28,313 bases of DNA from DAIOEK01 sp036746315 (GCA_036746315.1 DAIOEK010000038.1:1-28313), one strand, 5' to 3'. Numbered from the stretch's first letter, positions 15,758 through 22,504 are shown. Translations and numbers: made by a program. Notes: a model not told the origin generated them from the sequence alone.

Positions 15758-16413
15758 TGGGCATCTTGTCTCCCATCCGGGCGAAGGCGCTGGCGGTGCG
15801 GGTGATCCCCAAGGTGGCGCCCGACCTGGCGCGTGAGTTGAATTTGAAGGAAGGGCAGCATTCGCTGGGCATCCTCACCGCGGATAACGACGATGCCACC
15901 TATGTTTCCATCGATGAAGCGACCAAGATGGCGGATGTGGAAGTGGTGTATGCCCACTCGTTCTACGCCGGGGCAAAGCATGCCTCGGGGCTGCTATCCG
16001 GCGAGATCATCGCCATGCTGGCGGGACCCGATCCGGCGGAAGTGAAATCCGGGCTGCATGCTGCCGTTCAATACCTGGAGAACTCGGCGCTGTGGTATTC
16101 CGCCAACGAGGAAGCCAGCATTGCCTTCTTTCCGCATGTCGTTTCGCGGACCGGCACTTATTTATCCAAAGTATGCAAGCTGGCGGTGGGCGAGCCGATC
16201 GCTTACCTGATCGCCCCGCCTTTGGAAGGTATAATGGGATTGGACGCCGCATTGAAGGCGGCGGACGTGCGGATGGTTTCCTATACGGCGCCGCCATCCG
16301 AAACGAACTACATGGGCGTCATCCTGACCGGTGAACAGTCTGCCTGTCAGGCGGCTGCCCTCGCATTTCAGGAAATGATCCTGGAAGTGGCAGCCCGACC
16401 CCTGCTCTATTAG
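15757..16413 (+). CDS. eutL: Microcompartment trimeric shell protein EutL
   Basis: A 218-residue tandem-BMC shell protein, nearly the same length as enteric EutL. EutL forms flat trimers with a gated central pore in the Eut microcompartment shell and can bind ethanolamine. Diagnostic stretches are ARELNLKEGQHSLGILTADNDD, here in two halves, YVSIDEATKMADVEVVYAHSFYAGA, HVVSRTGTYLSKV, AYLIAPPLEGIMGLDAAL and the conserved YTAPPSETNYMGVILTG. The ATG at 15757 overlaps the eutC stop; GGAGG lies about ten bases upstream. The stop codon is itself part of the AGGAG ribosome-binding site of the following dehydrogenase gene. Its presence is the clearest marker that the lyase here is housed in a Eut-type shell. 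Confidence 0.95.
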   Translation: MGILSPIRAKALAVRVIPKVAPDLARELNLKEGQHSLGILTADNDDATYVSIDEATKMADVEVVYAHSFYAGAKHASGLLSGEIIAMLAGPDPAEVKSGLHAAVQYLENSALWYSANEEASIAFFPHVVSRTGTYLSKVCKLAVGEPIAYLIAPPLEGIMGLDAALKAADVRMVSYTAPPSETNYMGVILTGEQSACQAAALAFQEMILEVAARPLLY

Positions 16414-16421
16414 GAGAGCTT

Positions 16422-17888
16422 ATGCCGGATTTTGATGAAGATCTGATTTCAGTTCAAGAGGCACGCAATGCGGTGATGCAGGCACATCAGGCGCAGTTGA
16501 TCTGGCAGCACGCATCCCAGGCGGATGTCGACCGGGTGTGCGCCGCGATGGTCGGAGCCGGAGAGGCGGTGGCAGAATCCCTGGGCAGGCTGGCAAACGA
16601 AGAGACCGGGTATGGGGTGCCGGCGCATAAAAAGCTAAAGAATCTCCTGGCAACCCGGGTTCTGTGGGACCAGATCAAAGACGAAAAAACCGTGGGCGTG
16701 ATCCGGCAGGATGAGGCGCACAAAGTGTACGATATCGCCTGGCCGATGGGCGTGGTCGCGGCGCTGGTGCCTTCCACCAACCCCACATCCACCGCCATGT
16801 TCAAAGCCATCATTGCGGTGAAGGCGCGGGATGGAATCGTGGTTGCACCGCATCCGACCGCAGTCAAATGCACGGCAGAAGCCACCCGCATCCTGGCGGA
16901 TGCGGCGGTAAAGGCAGGCGCTCCGGCGGGCTTGATCCAATGCCTCACGCATGTTTCGCTGCCGGGCACCTCTGAATTGATGAAACACCATTACACTGCG
17001 CTGATCCTGGCAACGGGCGGAAGCGCGATGGTGAAGGCTGCCCATTCGGTGGGCAAGCCGGCTTACGGCGTGGGGCCGGGCAATGTGCCCTGCTACGTCG
17101 ACCGCTCCGCCGATGTGGCGCAGGCGGCAAAATATATTGTAGCCAGCAAGGCATTCGACCATTCCGTGATCTGCGCCACCGAGCAGGCAGTGGTGGCGGA
17201 CCTGCCGGTTGCATCCGAATTACAGCGGCTGATGGAACAGGAAGGCGCGTATTTTGTCAACGAACAGCAGGCTGACCTGCTGCGCAACCTGTTGTTCGAC
17301 GCGGCCGGCGGCATTAACCAGAAAACGGTGGGCAAATCCGCCGCGGTGTTGGCGCAGATGGCAGGTTTTTCGATCCCTGCCGGAACGCGGGTGTTGGCGG
17401 CAAAGCTTTCCAAAGTGGGCAGAGAGGAACCCCTCTCCCGTGAAAAGCTGACCACCGTTCTCGGATGGTATGAAGTCGATGGCTGGGAAAAAGGCTGTGA
17501 ACGCTGCATCGAGCTGATCAAGTTCGGCGGCGATGGACATTCCCTTTCCATTCATGCCCGGGATGAAAAAGTGATCATGGCGTTCGGGCTGGAAAAACCC
17601 GTGCACCGCATTGTGGTGAACACGATGAGTTCGCTGGGCGGGGTGGGGATGACGACCGGCGTTGCACCCAGCATGACGCTGGGACCAGGCGGCGTCGGCG
17701 GCGCCATCACCGGAGACAACATTACGGTCAAACATCTTTTCAGTGTAAAGCGGCTGGCGTATGAAATCCGCAAACCGCCGGAAGAAGCCATGCACGAAGA
17801 GACGAGCGGCGCAGGCGGCAGCAGCGTGAAAGACGTGGATGTGGATGAAATCGTTCGCAGGGTGTTAAACCAACTGGGACGTTCATAA
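16422..17888 (+). CDS. Acetylating aldehyde dehydrogenase with C-terminal encapsulation peptide
   Basis: A 488-residue CoA-acylating aldehyde dehydrogenase, expected to oxidise acetaldehyde to acetyl-CoA with NAD. The catalytic Cys251 lies in DHSVICATEQ; other family motifs are PMGVVAALVPSTNPTSTAMFK, in two halves, KPAYGVGPGNVPCYVD and GGDGHSLSIHA. The C-terminal region TLGPGGVGGAITGDN with ITVKHL resembles AdhE and choline-microcompartment (CutF-like) dehydrogenases more than enteric EutE. It also lacks the N-terminal targeting helix of EutE and instead ends in a similar helix (VDVDEIVRRVLNQLGRS, 472-488) after a Gly/Ser linker. ATG has AGGAG nine to five bases upstream and lies 8 bases after eutL. 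The function is clear; whether it is called eutE depends on phylogeny, so no symbol is given. Confidence 0.9.
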   Translation: MPDFDEDLISVQEARNAVMQAHQAQLIWQHASQADVDRVCAAMVGAGEAVAESLGRLANEETGYGVPAHKKLKNLLATRVLWDQIKDEKTVGVIRQDEAHKVYDIAWPMGVVAALVPSTNPTSTAMFKAIIAVKARDGIVVAPHPTAVKCTAEATRILADAAVKAGAPAGLIQCLTHVSLPGTSELMKHHYTALILATGGSAMVKAAHSVGKPAYGVGPGNVPCYVDRSADVAQAAKYIVASKAFDHSVICATEQAVVADLPVASELQRLMEQEGAYFVNEQQADLLRNLLFDAAGGINQKTVGKSAAVLAQMAGFSIPAGTRVLAAKLSKVGREEPLSREKLTTVLGWYEVDGWEKGCERCIELIKFGGDGHSLSIHARDEKVIMAFGLEKPVHRIVVNTMSSLGGVGMTTGVAPSMTLGPGGVGGAITGDNITVKHLFSVKRLAYEIRKPPEEAMHEETSGAGGSSVKDVDVDEIVRRVLNQLGRS

Positions 17889-17920
17889 GAAGAATCACGA
17901 TCAAATAAATGGAGGAAGCA

Positions 17921-18244
17921 ATGGCAGTAGATGTTTCATTAATAGCATTGGGTATGGTGGAAACACGCGGTCTGGTCGGCGCAGTGGAAGCAGCCGATGC
18001 CATGGTAAAGGCAGCCAACGTCAGCCTGATCGGCTCGGAATACGTCGGCGGCGGGTATGTGACCGTGATGGTGCGCGGTGACGTCGGCGCGGTAAAGGCT
18101 GCCACGGATGCCGGTGCGGCAGCCGCCAAGCGCGTGGGCGAACTGGTATCGGTGCACGTCATCCCGCGGCCGCACATGGATGTGGAGAAGATCCTGCCGC
18201 AGAATACCAAAGGTCAGATCGGCGGCCGTACAGCCGTTAAGTAG
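17921..18244 (+). CDS. BMC-H hexameric shell protein (EutM/PduA type)
   Basis: A 107-residue single-domain BMC protein, the major flat-facet building block of a microcompartment shell. The sequence LIALGMVETRGLVGAVEAAD, the pore loop VGGGY (42-46), MVRGDVGAVKAATDAGAAAA and VHVIPRPHMDVEKILP are canonical. PduA and EutM share all of these, so the two cannot be told apart by eye; operon context favours the EutM role. Start is ATG 17921, preceded by GGAGGA five bases upstream; an ATG 12 bases earlier overlaps that site and is rejected. The Tyr at the pore exit is unlike the Leu usual in both PduA and EutM and may alter metabolite selection, which is speculative. The gene follows the dehydrogenase by 32 bases and precedes a 173-base structured gap. 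Confidence 0.95.
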   Translation: MAVDVSLIALGMVETRGLVGAVEAADAMVKAANVSLIGSEYVGGGYVTVMVRGDVGAVKAATDAGAAAAKRVGELVSVHVIPRPHMDVEKILPQNTKGQIGGRTAVK

Positions 18245-18255
18245 CCACCTGCCTC

Positions 18256-18376
18256 CAATCATTTTTGCAACCGGGGGATGATTGACGCAAGCCAATCATC
18301 CCGGACTGCAATCGCCAATGCAGGGATGAATATCCACATCCCGCCTGTTGCCCATCCGGGTGACTGGCGATTGCAG
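18256..18376 (+). promoter_or_regulatory. Structured intercistronic region with nested hairpins
   Basis: The 173-base gap between the BMC-H gene and the two-domain BMC gene contains strong dyads. CCGGGGGATGATTG (18271-18284) pairs with CAATCATCCCGG (18293-18304) around an eight-base loop, with two extra G residues. A perfect 12-bp pair, CTGCAATCGCCA (18306-18317) with TGGCGATTGCAG (18365-18376), encloses a smaller hairpin GGGATG/CATCCC (18323-18342). An extra CAATCAT at 18256-18262 could compete for the first stem. No U tract follows, so it is not a standard terminator. It may set mRNA stability or expression ratio; no known riboswitch was recognised. Confidence 0.6.
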
Positions 18377-18417
18377 ACGGTTTGCTCGATCAAACATAAA
18401 TAAAGGAAGTCATCAAC

Positions 18418-19047
18418 ATGGGTGATCAATTTTCTTTAAGGTGCTATACCTACCTGGATCGCATGCAGCCGCAATATGCCGCCTTTGTCGGGACCATAAC
18501 CCAGGGCGATCTGCCCACCGAGGGCATGGCGGCGCTTTACGTTGAAGTTGCCCCCGGGAACGAGGTGTTCCGGCTGGTGGATATTGCCGTGAAATCCACC
18601 GAAGCGAAACCGGGCGCACAGATCGTGGAACGCGAATTTGGCATGTTCGAAGTCCATTCCCCTTCGCAGGCGGAAGTGCTGGAAGCAGGCCGCATCGTTC
18701 TGGATCGCCTGAACCTCAAGGTGGAGGAGCGTATCAAGCCGATGATCGCCTCAACGCAGGTGATTACGAATATCGATCCATACCAGTCACAATTGATCAA
18801 CCGATTTCGCCGCGGCTCGCTGCTGGTTCCGGGGGAGACGATGCTGGTGCTGGAGTGCGCACCTGCGGCATACATCAATTACGCGGTCAACGAAGCTGAA
18901 AAAGGCGCTTCCATTAAAGTGATCCATTTCTCCTCGGTCGGTCGTTTTGGCAGGATGTGGCTTTCGGGTTCGGAATCGGAGATTGTGCAAGCCAGGAATG
19001 CAGCCGTGGCGGCACTCGAATCCATTCAGGGCAGCGCCGAAAAATAG
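18418..19047 (+). CDS. Two-domain (tandem) BMC shell protein
   Basis: A 209-residue protein with two BMC-like halves, expected to form a trimeric pseudohexamer in the shell. The second half (about 135-203) is the clearer: GETMLVLECAPAAYINYAVN, EAEKGASIKVIHFSS, then a Gly-rich pore-side segment and ESEIVQARNAAVAALE. The first half (about 36-98) has AALYVEVAPGNEVFRLVDIA, AQIVEREFGMFEVHS and SQAEVLEAGRIVLDRL. The order of elements and the extended N-terminus (1-35) differ from EutL and PduB, and the protein may be a distinct or circularly permuted tandem type. The ATG has AAGGAAG nine bases upstream, at the end of the structured gap. Pore residues cannot be assigned confidently. It is followed by the triple-module protein gene within 15 bases. 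Confidence 0.78.
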   Translation: MGDQFSLRCYTYLDRMQPQYAAFVGTITQGDLPTEGMAALYVEVAPGNEVFRLVDIAVKSTEAKPGAQIVEREFGMFEVHSPSQAEVLEAGRIVLDRLNLKVEERIKPMIASTQVITNIDPYQSQLINRFRRGSLLVPGETMLVLECAPAAYINYAVNEAEKGASIKVIHFSSVGRFGRMWLSGSESEIVQARNAAVAALESIQGSAEK

Positions 19048-19062
19048 CTTTTGGGGTTGGTC

Positions 19063-19791
19063 GTGCTGATATCCGAGGCTGAACTGCGCGAATTGTGGCA
19101 AAACGGCAGAGTCGATCTGCCGGTTTTTCCGTTGGGTACCCGGTTCACACCCGCCGCGCAGGACTTTTTGAAAGACAATCATCTGACCGTTCGCTTTTCG
19201 GAATCGGCGGCAGGCATCCCATTGCCCGTCCGGGTGACGGAGCATGACCGGATGGGGGAACGCCGGGGAACTGCCCGGGAGATATACACCGAGGCAGATC
19301 TCACCGACCTGTATCAGCAGGGGATACGCGAAATTGAGGTGGGAGAAAAAGTGTACCTCACCGACCTGGCAAAGGAAAAAGCCTTTAAATTGGGCATGCG
19401 GATCGTGCGGAAGCCGGGCGCCGGACCAACTGCATCCATGCAGGCATCCCACAATAATTACCGCTACGTTACTGCTGCACCCGGCAACACCGGAAAGGAA
19501 GCCATGACTGGAAAAACGATCTACACAGAAGCGGACATCGACCGCATGTACCAGGAAGGCAGCCGGAGCATCGAGGTGGGCGAAGGTGTCATCCTGACCG
19601 GGCTGGCAGTGGATAAGGCAGCCCTGCTGGGGATGAAACTGGTGCAGCGGGATGCCGCCGCTGTGCCCGCGGCGGAAGAGCAGCCATTATTTGCGGTCAT
19701 CAAGCAAAAGGTGATGGCACGTATGCAGGGCGGTGTGGATGAAAAGACGGTGGATGCGGTCATCCGCAGGGTCTTGGAAAACATCCACTGA
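19063..19791 (+). CDS. Three-module EutT/EutQ-N-like protein with C-terminal encapsulation peptide
   Basis: A 242-residue protein that I do not recognise as a named family. It consists of three copies of a roughly 45-residue module: residues 2-46 (LISEAELRELWQNG ... FTPAAQDFLKDNHLTVRF), 74-118 (IYTEADLTDLYQQGIREIEV ... DLAKEKAFKLGMRIVRK) and 153-197 (IYTEADIDRMYQEGSRSIEV ... LAVDKAALLGMKLVQRD). From memory, the first resembles the N-terminal segment of the cobalamin adenosyltransferase EutT, and all resemble the N-terminus of EutQ. No catalytic domain of either follows. The end (VDEKTVDAVIRRVLENIH) resembles an encapsulation peptide. Start is uncertain: GTG 19063 is chosen after GGGG, but TTG 19051 or 19057 are possible. 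It is the last gene of the eut set; lumen scaffold or partner-binding protein is a guess. Confidence 0.65.
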   Translation: MLISEAELRELWQNGRVDLPVFPLGTRFTPAAQDFLKDNHLTVRFSESAAGIPLPVRVTEHDRMGERRGTAREIYTEADLTDLYQQGIREIEVGEKVYLTDLAKEKAFKLGMRIVRKPGAGPTASMQASHNNYRYVTAAPGNTGKEAMTGKTIYTEADIDRMYQEGSRSIEVGEGVILTGLAVDKAALLGMKLVQRDAAAVPAAEEQPLFAVIKQKVMARMQGGVDEKTVDAVIRRVLENIH

Positions 19792-19823
19792 TCGCGGGTG
19801 AGGGTGGCAGACCGGCACAATGT

Positions 19824-19852
19824 TTGACAAAACATCCCAACCAGAATACAAT
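19824..19852 (+). promoter_or_regulatory. ffh promoter (near-consensus sigma-70 type)
   Basis: A perfect TTGACA (19824-19829) and TACAAT (19847-19852) are separated by the optimal 17 bases. Transcription would start near 19859, leaving a leader of about 15 bases that holds the GAGGG ribosome-binding site. The -35 box lies within a small dyad, ATGTTT (19820-19825) and AAACAT (19830-19835). Confidence 0.85.
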
Positions 19853-19873
19853 CCCTTCGCTTGAGGGTCATTT

Positions 19874-21196
19874 ATGTTTGAAAATCTCACTTCCAGGTTA
19901 AATTCTGTCTTTGCACAGCTTCGCAAGCGTGGAAAGTTATCCGAAGCGGATGTGGACGCCGCGCTGCGCGAGGTGCGCCTTGCCCTGCTGGAAGCGGATG
20001 TGCATTATTCCGTGGTAAAAGACTTTATCGCCCGCGTCCGTACCCGGGCGGTGGGGGTGGAGGTTTCTCAGGCGCTCAACCCTGCCCAGCAGGTGATCAA
20101 GATCGTCCATGAGGAATTGGTCAACACGCTGGGGGAACCCGGGCGCATCAACCTGACGGGAGAAAAACCGCGGGTGGTGATGCTTTGCGGTTTACAAGGT
20201 TCGGGGAAAACGACCATGGCAGGCAAGCTTGCCAGGTACCTGCGCGGCCAGGGGGAGCGGGTTGAACTGGTGGCGGCGGACCCATACCGCCCGGCTGCGG
20301 TGACTCAATTGCAAATCCTGGGTGAAAAGGTGGGCGTGCCCGTCCATGCCCAAGCAGGCGTAAAACCGCCGGAGCTTGTGCAGCAAGCCTTCAAGACGGC
20401 GCAGAAATCCGGCGCCACCGTGCTGATCATCGATACTGCCGGTCGTTCGCAGCTGGATAACGAGCTGATGACCGAATTGAAAGCCATCAAGCAGAAGATC
20501 GAACCGGTGGAAACATTGCTGGTGGTCGATTCGATGATCGGGCAGGAAGCCCTGCATGTAGCGGAAGGCTTTCGCGATACCGTTTCGCTCACCGGGTTGA
20601 TCATGACCAAGATGGATGGCGACTCGCGCGGCGGGGCAGCCATATCCATCCGCTCGGTCACCGGCGTGCCGATCAAGTTCCTCAGTACCGGGGAGAATCT
20701 CGAAGCGATGGAAGCCTATCTGCCGCAGAGACTCGCCACGCGCATCCTCGGCATGGGAGATGTGATCGGACTGATCGAAAAAGCCGAAGCAGCCTTCGAC
20801 CAGAACAGCGCCAGGAAACAAGCTGAAAAGCTGGCTTCGGGTAACCTCACCCTGGAAGATTTTGCCGACCAGCTCAAGCAAATGCGCAAAATGGGTCCTT
20901 TTTCGCAATTAATGGACATGTTGCCGGGGAATTTGGGCGCTGCAGCCCGTAATGTATCTCCCCAAGATGCGGAAAACCAGTTAAAATTGACAGAAGCAAT
21001 TATCAGCTCGATGACCCTTGCGGAACGGCGTCATCCTGATATACTAAATGCCTCGCGACGTCGCAGAATTGCTGCCGGGTCGGGTACCAGTGTCGAACTG
21101 GTGAACCGGATGTTGAAGCAGTTCCGTGAAGCGCAGAAGATGATTAAGATGTTGCAAAAATCCGGTGGCAGAGGAATGCCCCGTATCTTTGGTTAA
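19874..21196 (+). CDS. ffh: Signal recognition particle GTPase Ffh
   Basis: A 440-residue SRP54 protein that binds signal sequences of nascent membrane proteins and, with SRP RNA, delivers ribosomes to FtsY. The N domain (1-90) begins MFENLTSRLNSVFAQLR and has LREVRLALLEADVHYSVV. The G domain shows the P-loop GLQGSGKTTMAGKLA, AADPYRPAAVTQL, DTAGRSQLD and TKMDGDSRGGAAIS. The M domain (about 300-440) contains the methionine-rich RNA- and signal-binding segments, ending VNRMLKQFREAQKMIKML and RGMPRIFG. The ATG has GAGGG six bases upstream and a dedicated promoter. It leads a plus-strand housekeeping cluster with rpsP 108 bases downstream. No SRP RNA gene was found nearby. Confidence 0.98.
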   Translation: MFENLTSRLNSVFAQLRKRGKLSEADVDAALREVRLALLEADVHYSVVKDFIARVRTRAVGVEVSQALNPAQQVIKIVHEELVNTLGEPGRINLTGEKPRVVMLCGLQGSGKTTMAGKLARYLRGQGERVELVAADPYRPAAVTQLQILGEKVGVPVHAQAGVKPPELVQQAFKTAQKSGATVLIIDTAGRSQLDNELMTELKAIKQKIEPVETLLVVDSMIGQEALHVAEGFRDTVSLTGLIMTKMDGDSRGGAAISIRSVTGVPIKFLSTGENLEAMEAYLPQRLATRILGMGDVIGLIEKAEAAFDQNSARKQAEKLASGNLTLEDFADQLKQMRKMGPFSQLMDMLPGNLGAAARNVSPQDAENQLKLTEAIISSMTLAERRHPDILNASRRRRIAAGSGTSVELVNRMLKQFREAQKMIKMLQKSGGRGMPRIFG

Positions 21197-21304
21197 ATCC
21201 TGCCCTGGAAGAGCTCCGGTAGCGTCCCTTCAACGCCCTCAGCTGGAAATCTGAAAAGGCAGTGCAAAGTTAAATAGATAACCTAGACTAGGAGAAAGTA
21301 TTCA

Positions 21305-21655
21305 ATGGTTCGTATTCGTTTACGCCGTGTCGGTTTACGCGGACAGCCCAGCTATCGCATTATTGCCGCGGACAAGGAATCCCCCCGCGATGGTCGCTTC
21401 CTTGAGATTCTTGGCTTTTATAATCCGCGCACCAATCCTTCCACCATCGAAGTGAAAGAAGATCGCATTTATGATTGGATGTCCAAAGGCGCCCAGCCCA
21501 GCGATTCCGTAGTACAGATCTTCAACACCATTGGTTTGATGGATCGTTTTGCCCGTCTGAAGAAGGGCGAAACGCAGGAAACATTACTGGCTGAAGCAGC
21601 GGCAGCCAAAGCAAAGCGGGTCGTGAACCCCAAGACCCGTATTGATGCCAAATAA
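21305..21655 (+). CDS. rpsP: 30S ribosomal protein S16
   Basis: A 116-residue S16, a small-subunit assembly protein that binds 16S rRNA. The N-terminus MVRIRLRRVGLRGQPSYRII and following ESPRDGRFLEILGFYNPR are diagnostic. The conserved core ends near residue 85; the remaining Ala/Lys-rich tail makes it longer than the usual 80-90 residues. An AGGAG ribosome-binding site lies ten bases upstream. It sits 108 bases after ffh, in the common ffh-rpsP-KH-rimM order. No convincing separate promoter was found in the gap, which contains no obvious terminator either, so read-through from ffh is likely. Confidence 0.97.
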   Translation: MVRIRLRRVGLRGQPSYRIIAADKESPRDGRFLEILGFYNPRTNPSTIEVKEDRIYDWMSKGAQPSDSVVQIFNTIGLMDRFARLKKGETQETLLAEAAAAKAKRVVNPKTRIDAK

Positions 21656-21665
21656 TCTTTAAACA

Positions 21666-21935
21666 ATGGCAAACACTAACGCAGGCAAAGGCAATTCCCT
21701 CAAGGGGCTGGTGGAGTATATTGCCAGGTCTCTGGTTGATCAACCCGATCAGGTGGAAGTGGCTGCACGAAACGCCGGATCCAAACTCCAATTGGAGTTG
21801 AAAGTAGCCAAGGAAGACATGGGCAGGGTGATCGGCAAGGGCGGCAAGGTAGCCAATGCGATGCGGGTATTACTCCGTGTTGCTGCTGCATCTGAAGGCA
21901 TGCAAGCCAACCTGGATGTGATGGAACCCAAATGA
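21666..21935 (+). CDS. khpA: KH-domain RNA-binding protein KhpA
   Basis: An 89-residue single KH-domain protein of the KhpA/YlqC family. The RNA-binding GxxG loop is present in MGRVIGKGGKVANAMRVLL, and the N-terminal LKGLVEYIARSLVDQPDQVEV is typical. In other bacteria KhpA pairs with KhpB (EloR/Jag) and affects cell-wall growth and small-RNA biology; KhpB is not in the window. The gene starts 10 bases after rpsP and its stop overlaps the rimM start in an ATGA junction, so it is part of one operon. No strong ribosome-binding site is visible before its ATG. Identification by motif, size and position is firm. Confidence 0.95.
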   Translation: MANTNAGKGNSLKGLVEYIARSLVDQPDQVEVAARNAGSKLQLELKVAKEDMGRVIGKGGKVANAMRVLLRVAAASEGMQANLDVMEPK

Positions 21936-22495
21936 GTTCGATCCAGCGCATCAAGTCAAAGACGAAAAGAAACGAAACAGCCTCGCCCTCATCGGGCGAG
22001 TCTGTCTTCATTCTGGTAGGCAAGATTCGCCGTCCACACGGTGTGGTCGGCGAAATTCTGTTGCAGCCTTTCTCGGAATCCACCGGACATTTCGAAGCGG
22101 GAAAAACCATCTACGTGGGGCAGAACCACATCAGCTTTGTCGTTGACTCCCGGCGCGATGCGGATGGGATGCAATTGGTCCATCTGCAAGGCATCGATAC
22201 GCCCGAAGAAGCCGGTGTCTTTCGCAACAAGGATGTTTACGTAACCGCCGAGAGCCTGCCCGAACTCCCTGAGGGTGAATATTACCATTACCAGTTGATC
22301 GGTCTGACCGTGGAAGATGAAAAGGGGGCTATAATCGGGGTATTAAATGAAGTGATTTTCACCGGGGCGAATAATGTCTATGTGGTTGTCGCTGACAACG
22401 GTGAAGAAACATTACTGCCGGCAATCCCTTCGGTGATCCTGTCTATCGATATCCGCCAAAAAAGGATGGTTGTGCGGCCTCAAGAATGGCTATAG
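21932..22495 (+). CDS. rimM: 16S rRNA maturation factor RimM
   Basis: A 187-residue RimM, which binds S19 on the head of the immature 30S subunit. The RimM domain begins at about residue 25 (VFILVGKIRRPHGVVGEILL) and includes a PRC-barrel half (about 110-185: GEYYHYQLIGLTVEDE, GANNVYVV and LPAIPSVILSIDI). The first 24 residues are a basic, Ser-rich extension not usual in the family. The ATG at 21932 overlaps the khpA stop, supporting this start, and no ATG, GTG or TTG lies between the extension and the conserved core. The extension's codons form a strong hairpin. trmD, the usual next gene, is missing; dprA follows 9 bases later. Confidence 0.95.
   Translation: MSSIQRIKSKTKRNETASPSSGESVFILVGKIRRPHGVVGEILLQPFSESTGHFEAGKTIYVGQNHISFVVDSRRDADGMQLVHLQGIDTPEEAGVFRNKDVYVTAESLPELPEGEYYHYQLIGLTVEDEKGAIIGVLNEVIFTGANNVYVVVADNGEETLLPAIPSVILSIDIRQKRMVVRPQEWL
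21977..22005 (+). repeat. Hairpin in the 5' coding part of rimM
   Basis: CTCGCCC (21982-21988) and GGGCGAG (21994-22000) pair around a five-base loop. After one mismatch the stem continues with ACAG (21977-21980) and CTGT (22002-22005). The hairpin lies in the non-conserved N-terminal extension of RimM. Whether it acts as an attenuator or pause site is unknown. Confidence 0.55.
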
Positions 22496-22504
22496 ATCTC
22501 TGCA

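Noticed and set aside
18271..18304. Hairpin as an intrinsic terminator
   Set aside because: No run of T follows the stem; the sequence continues directly into a second structured element.
18245..18417. Cobalamin riboswitch in the eut operon gap
   Set aside because: The stems are strong, but no B12-box-like sequence was found and the position, in mid-operon after a shell gene, is not where one is expected.
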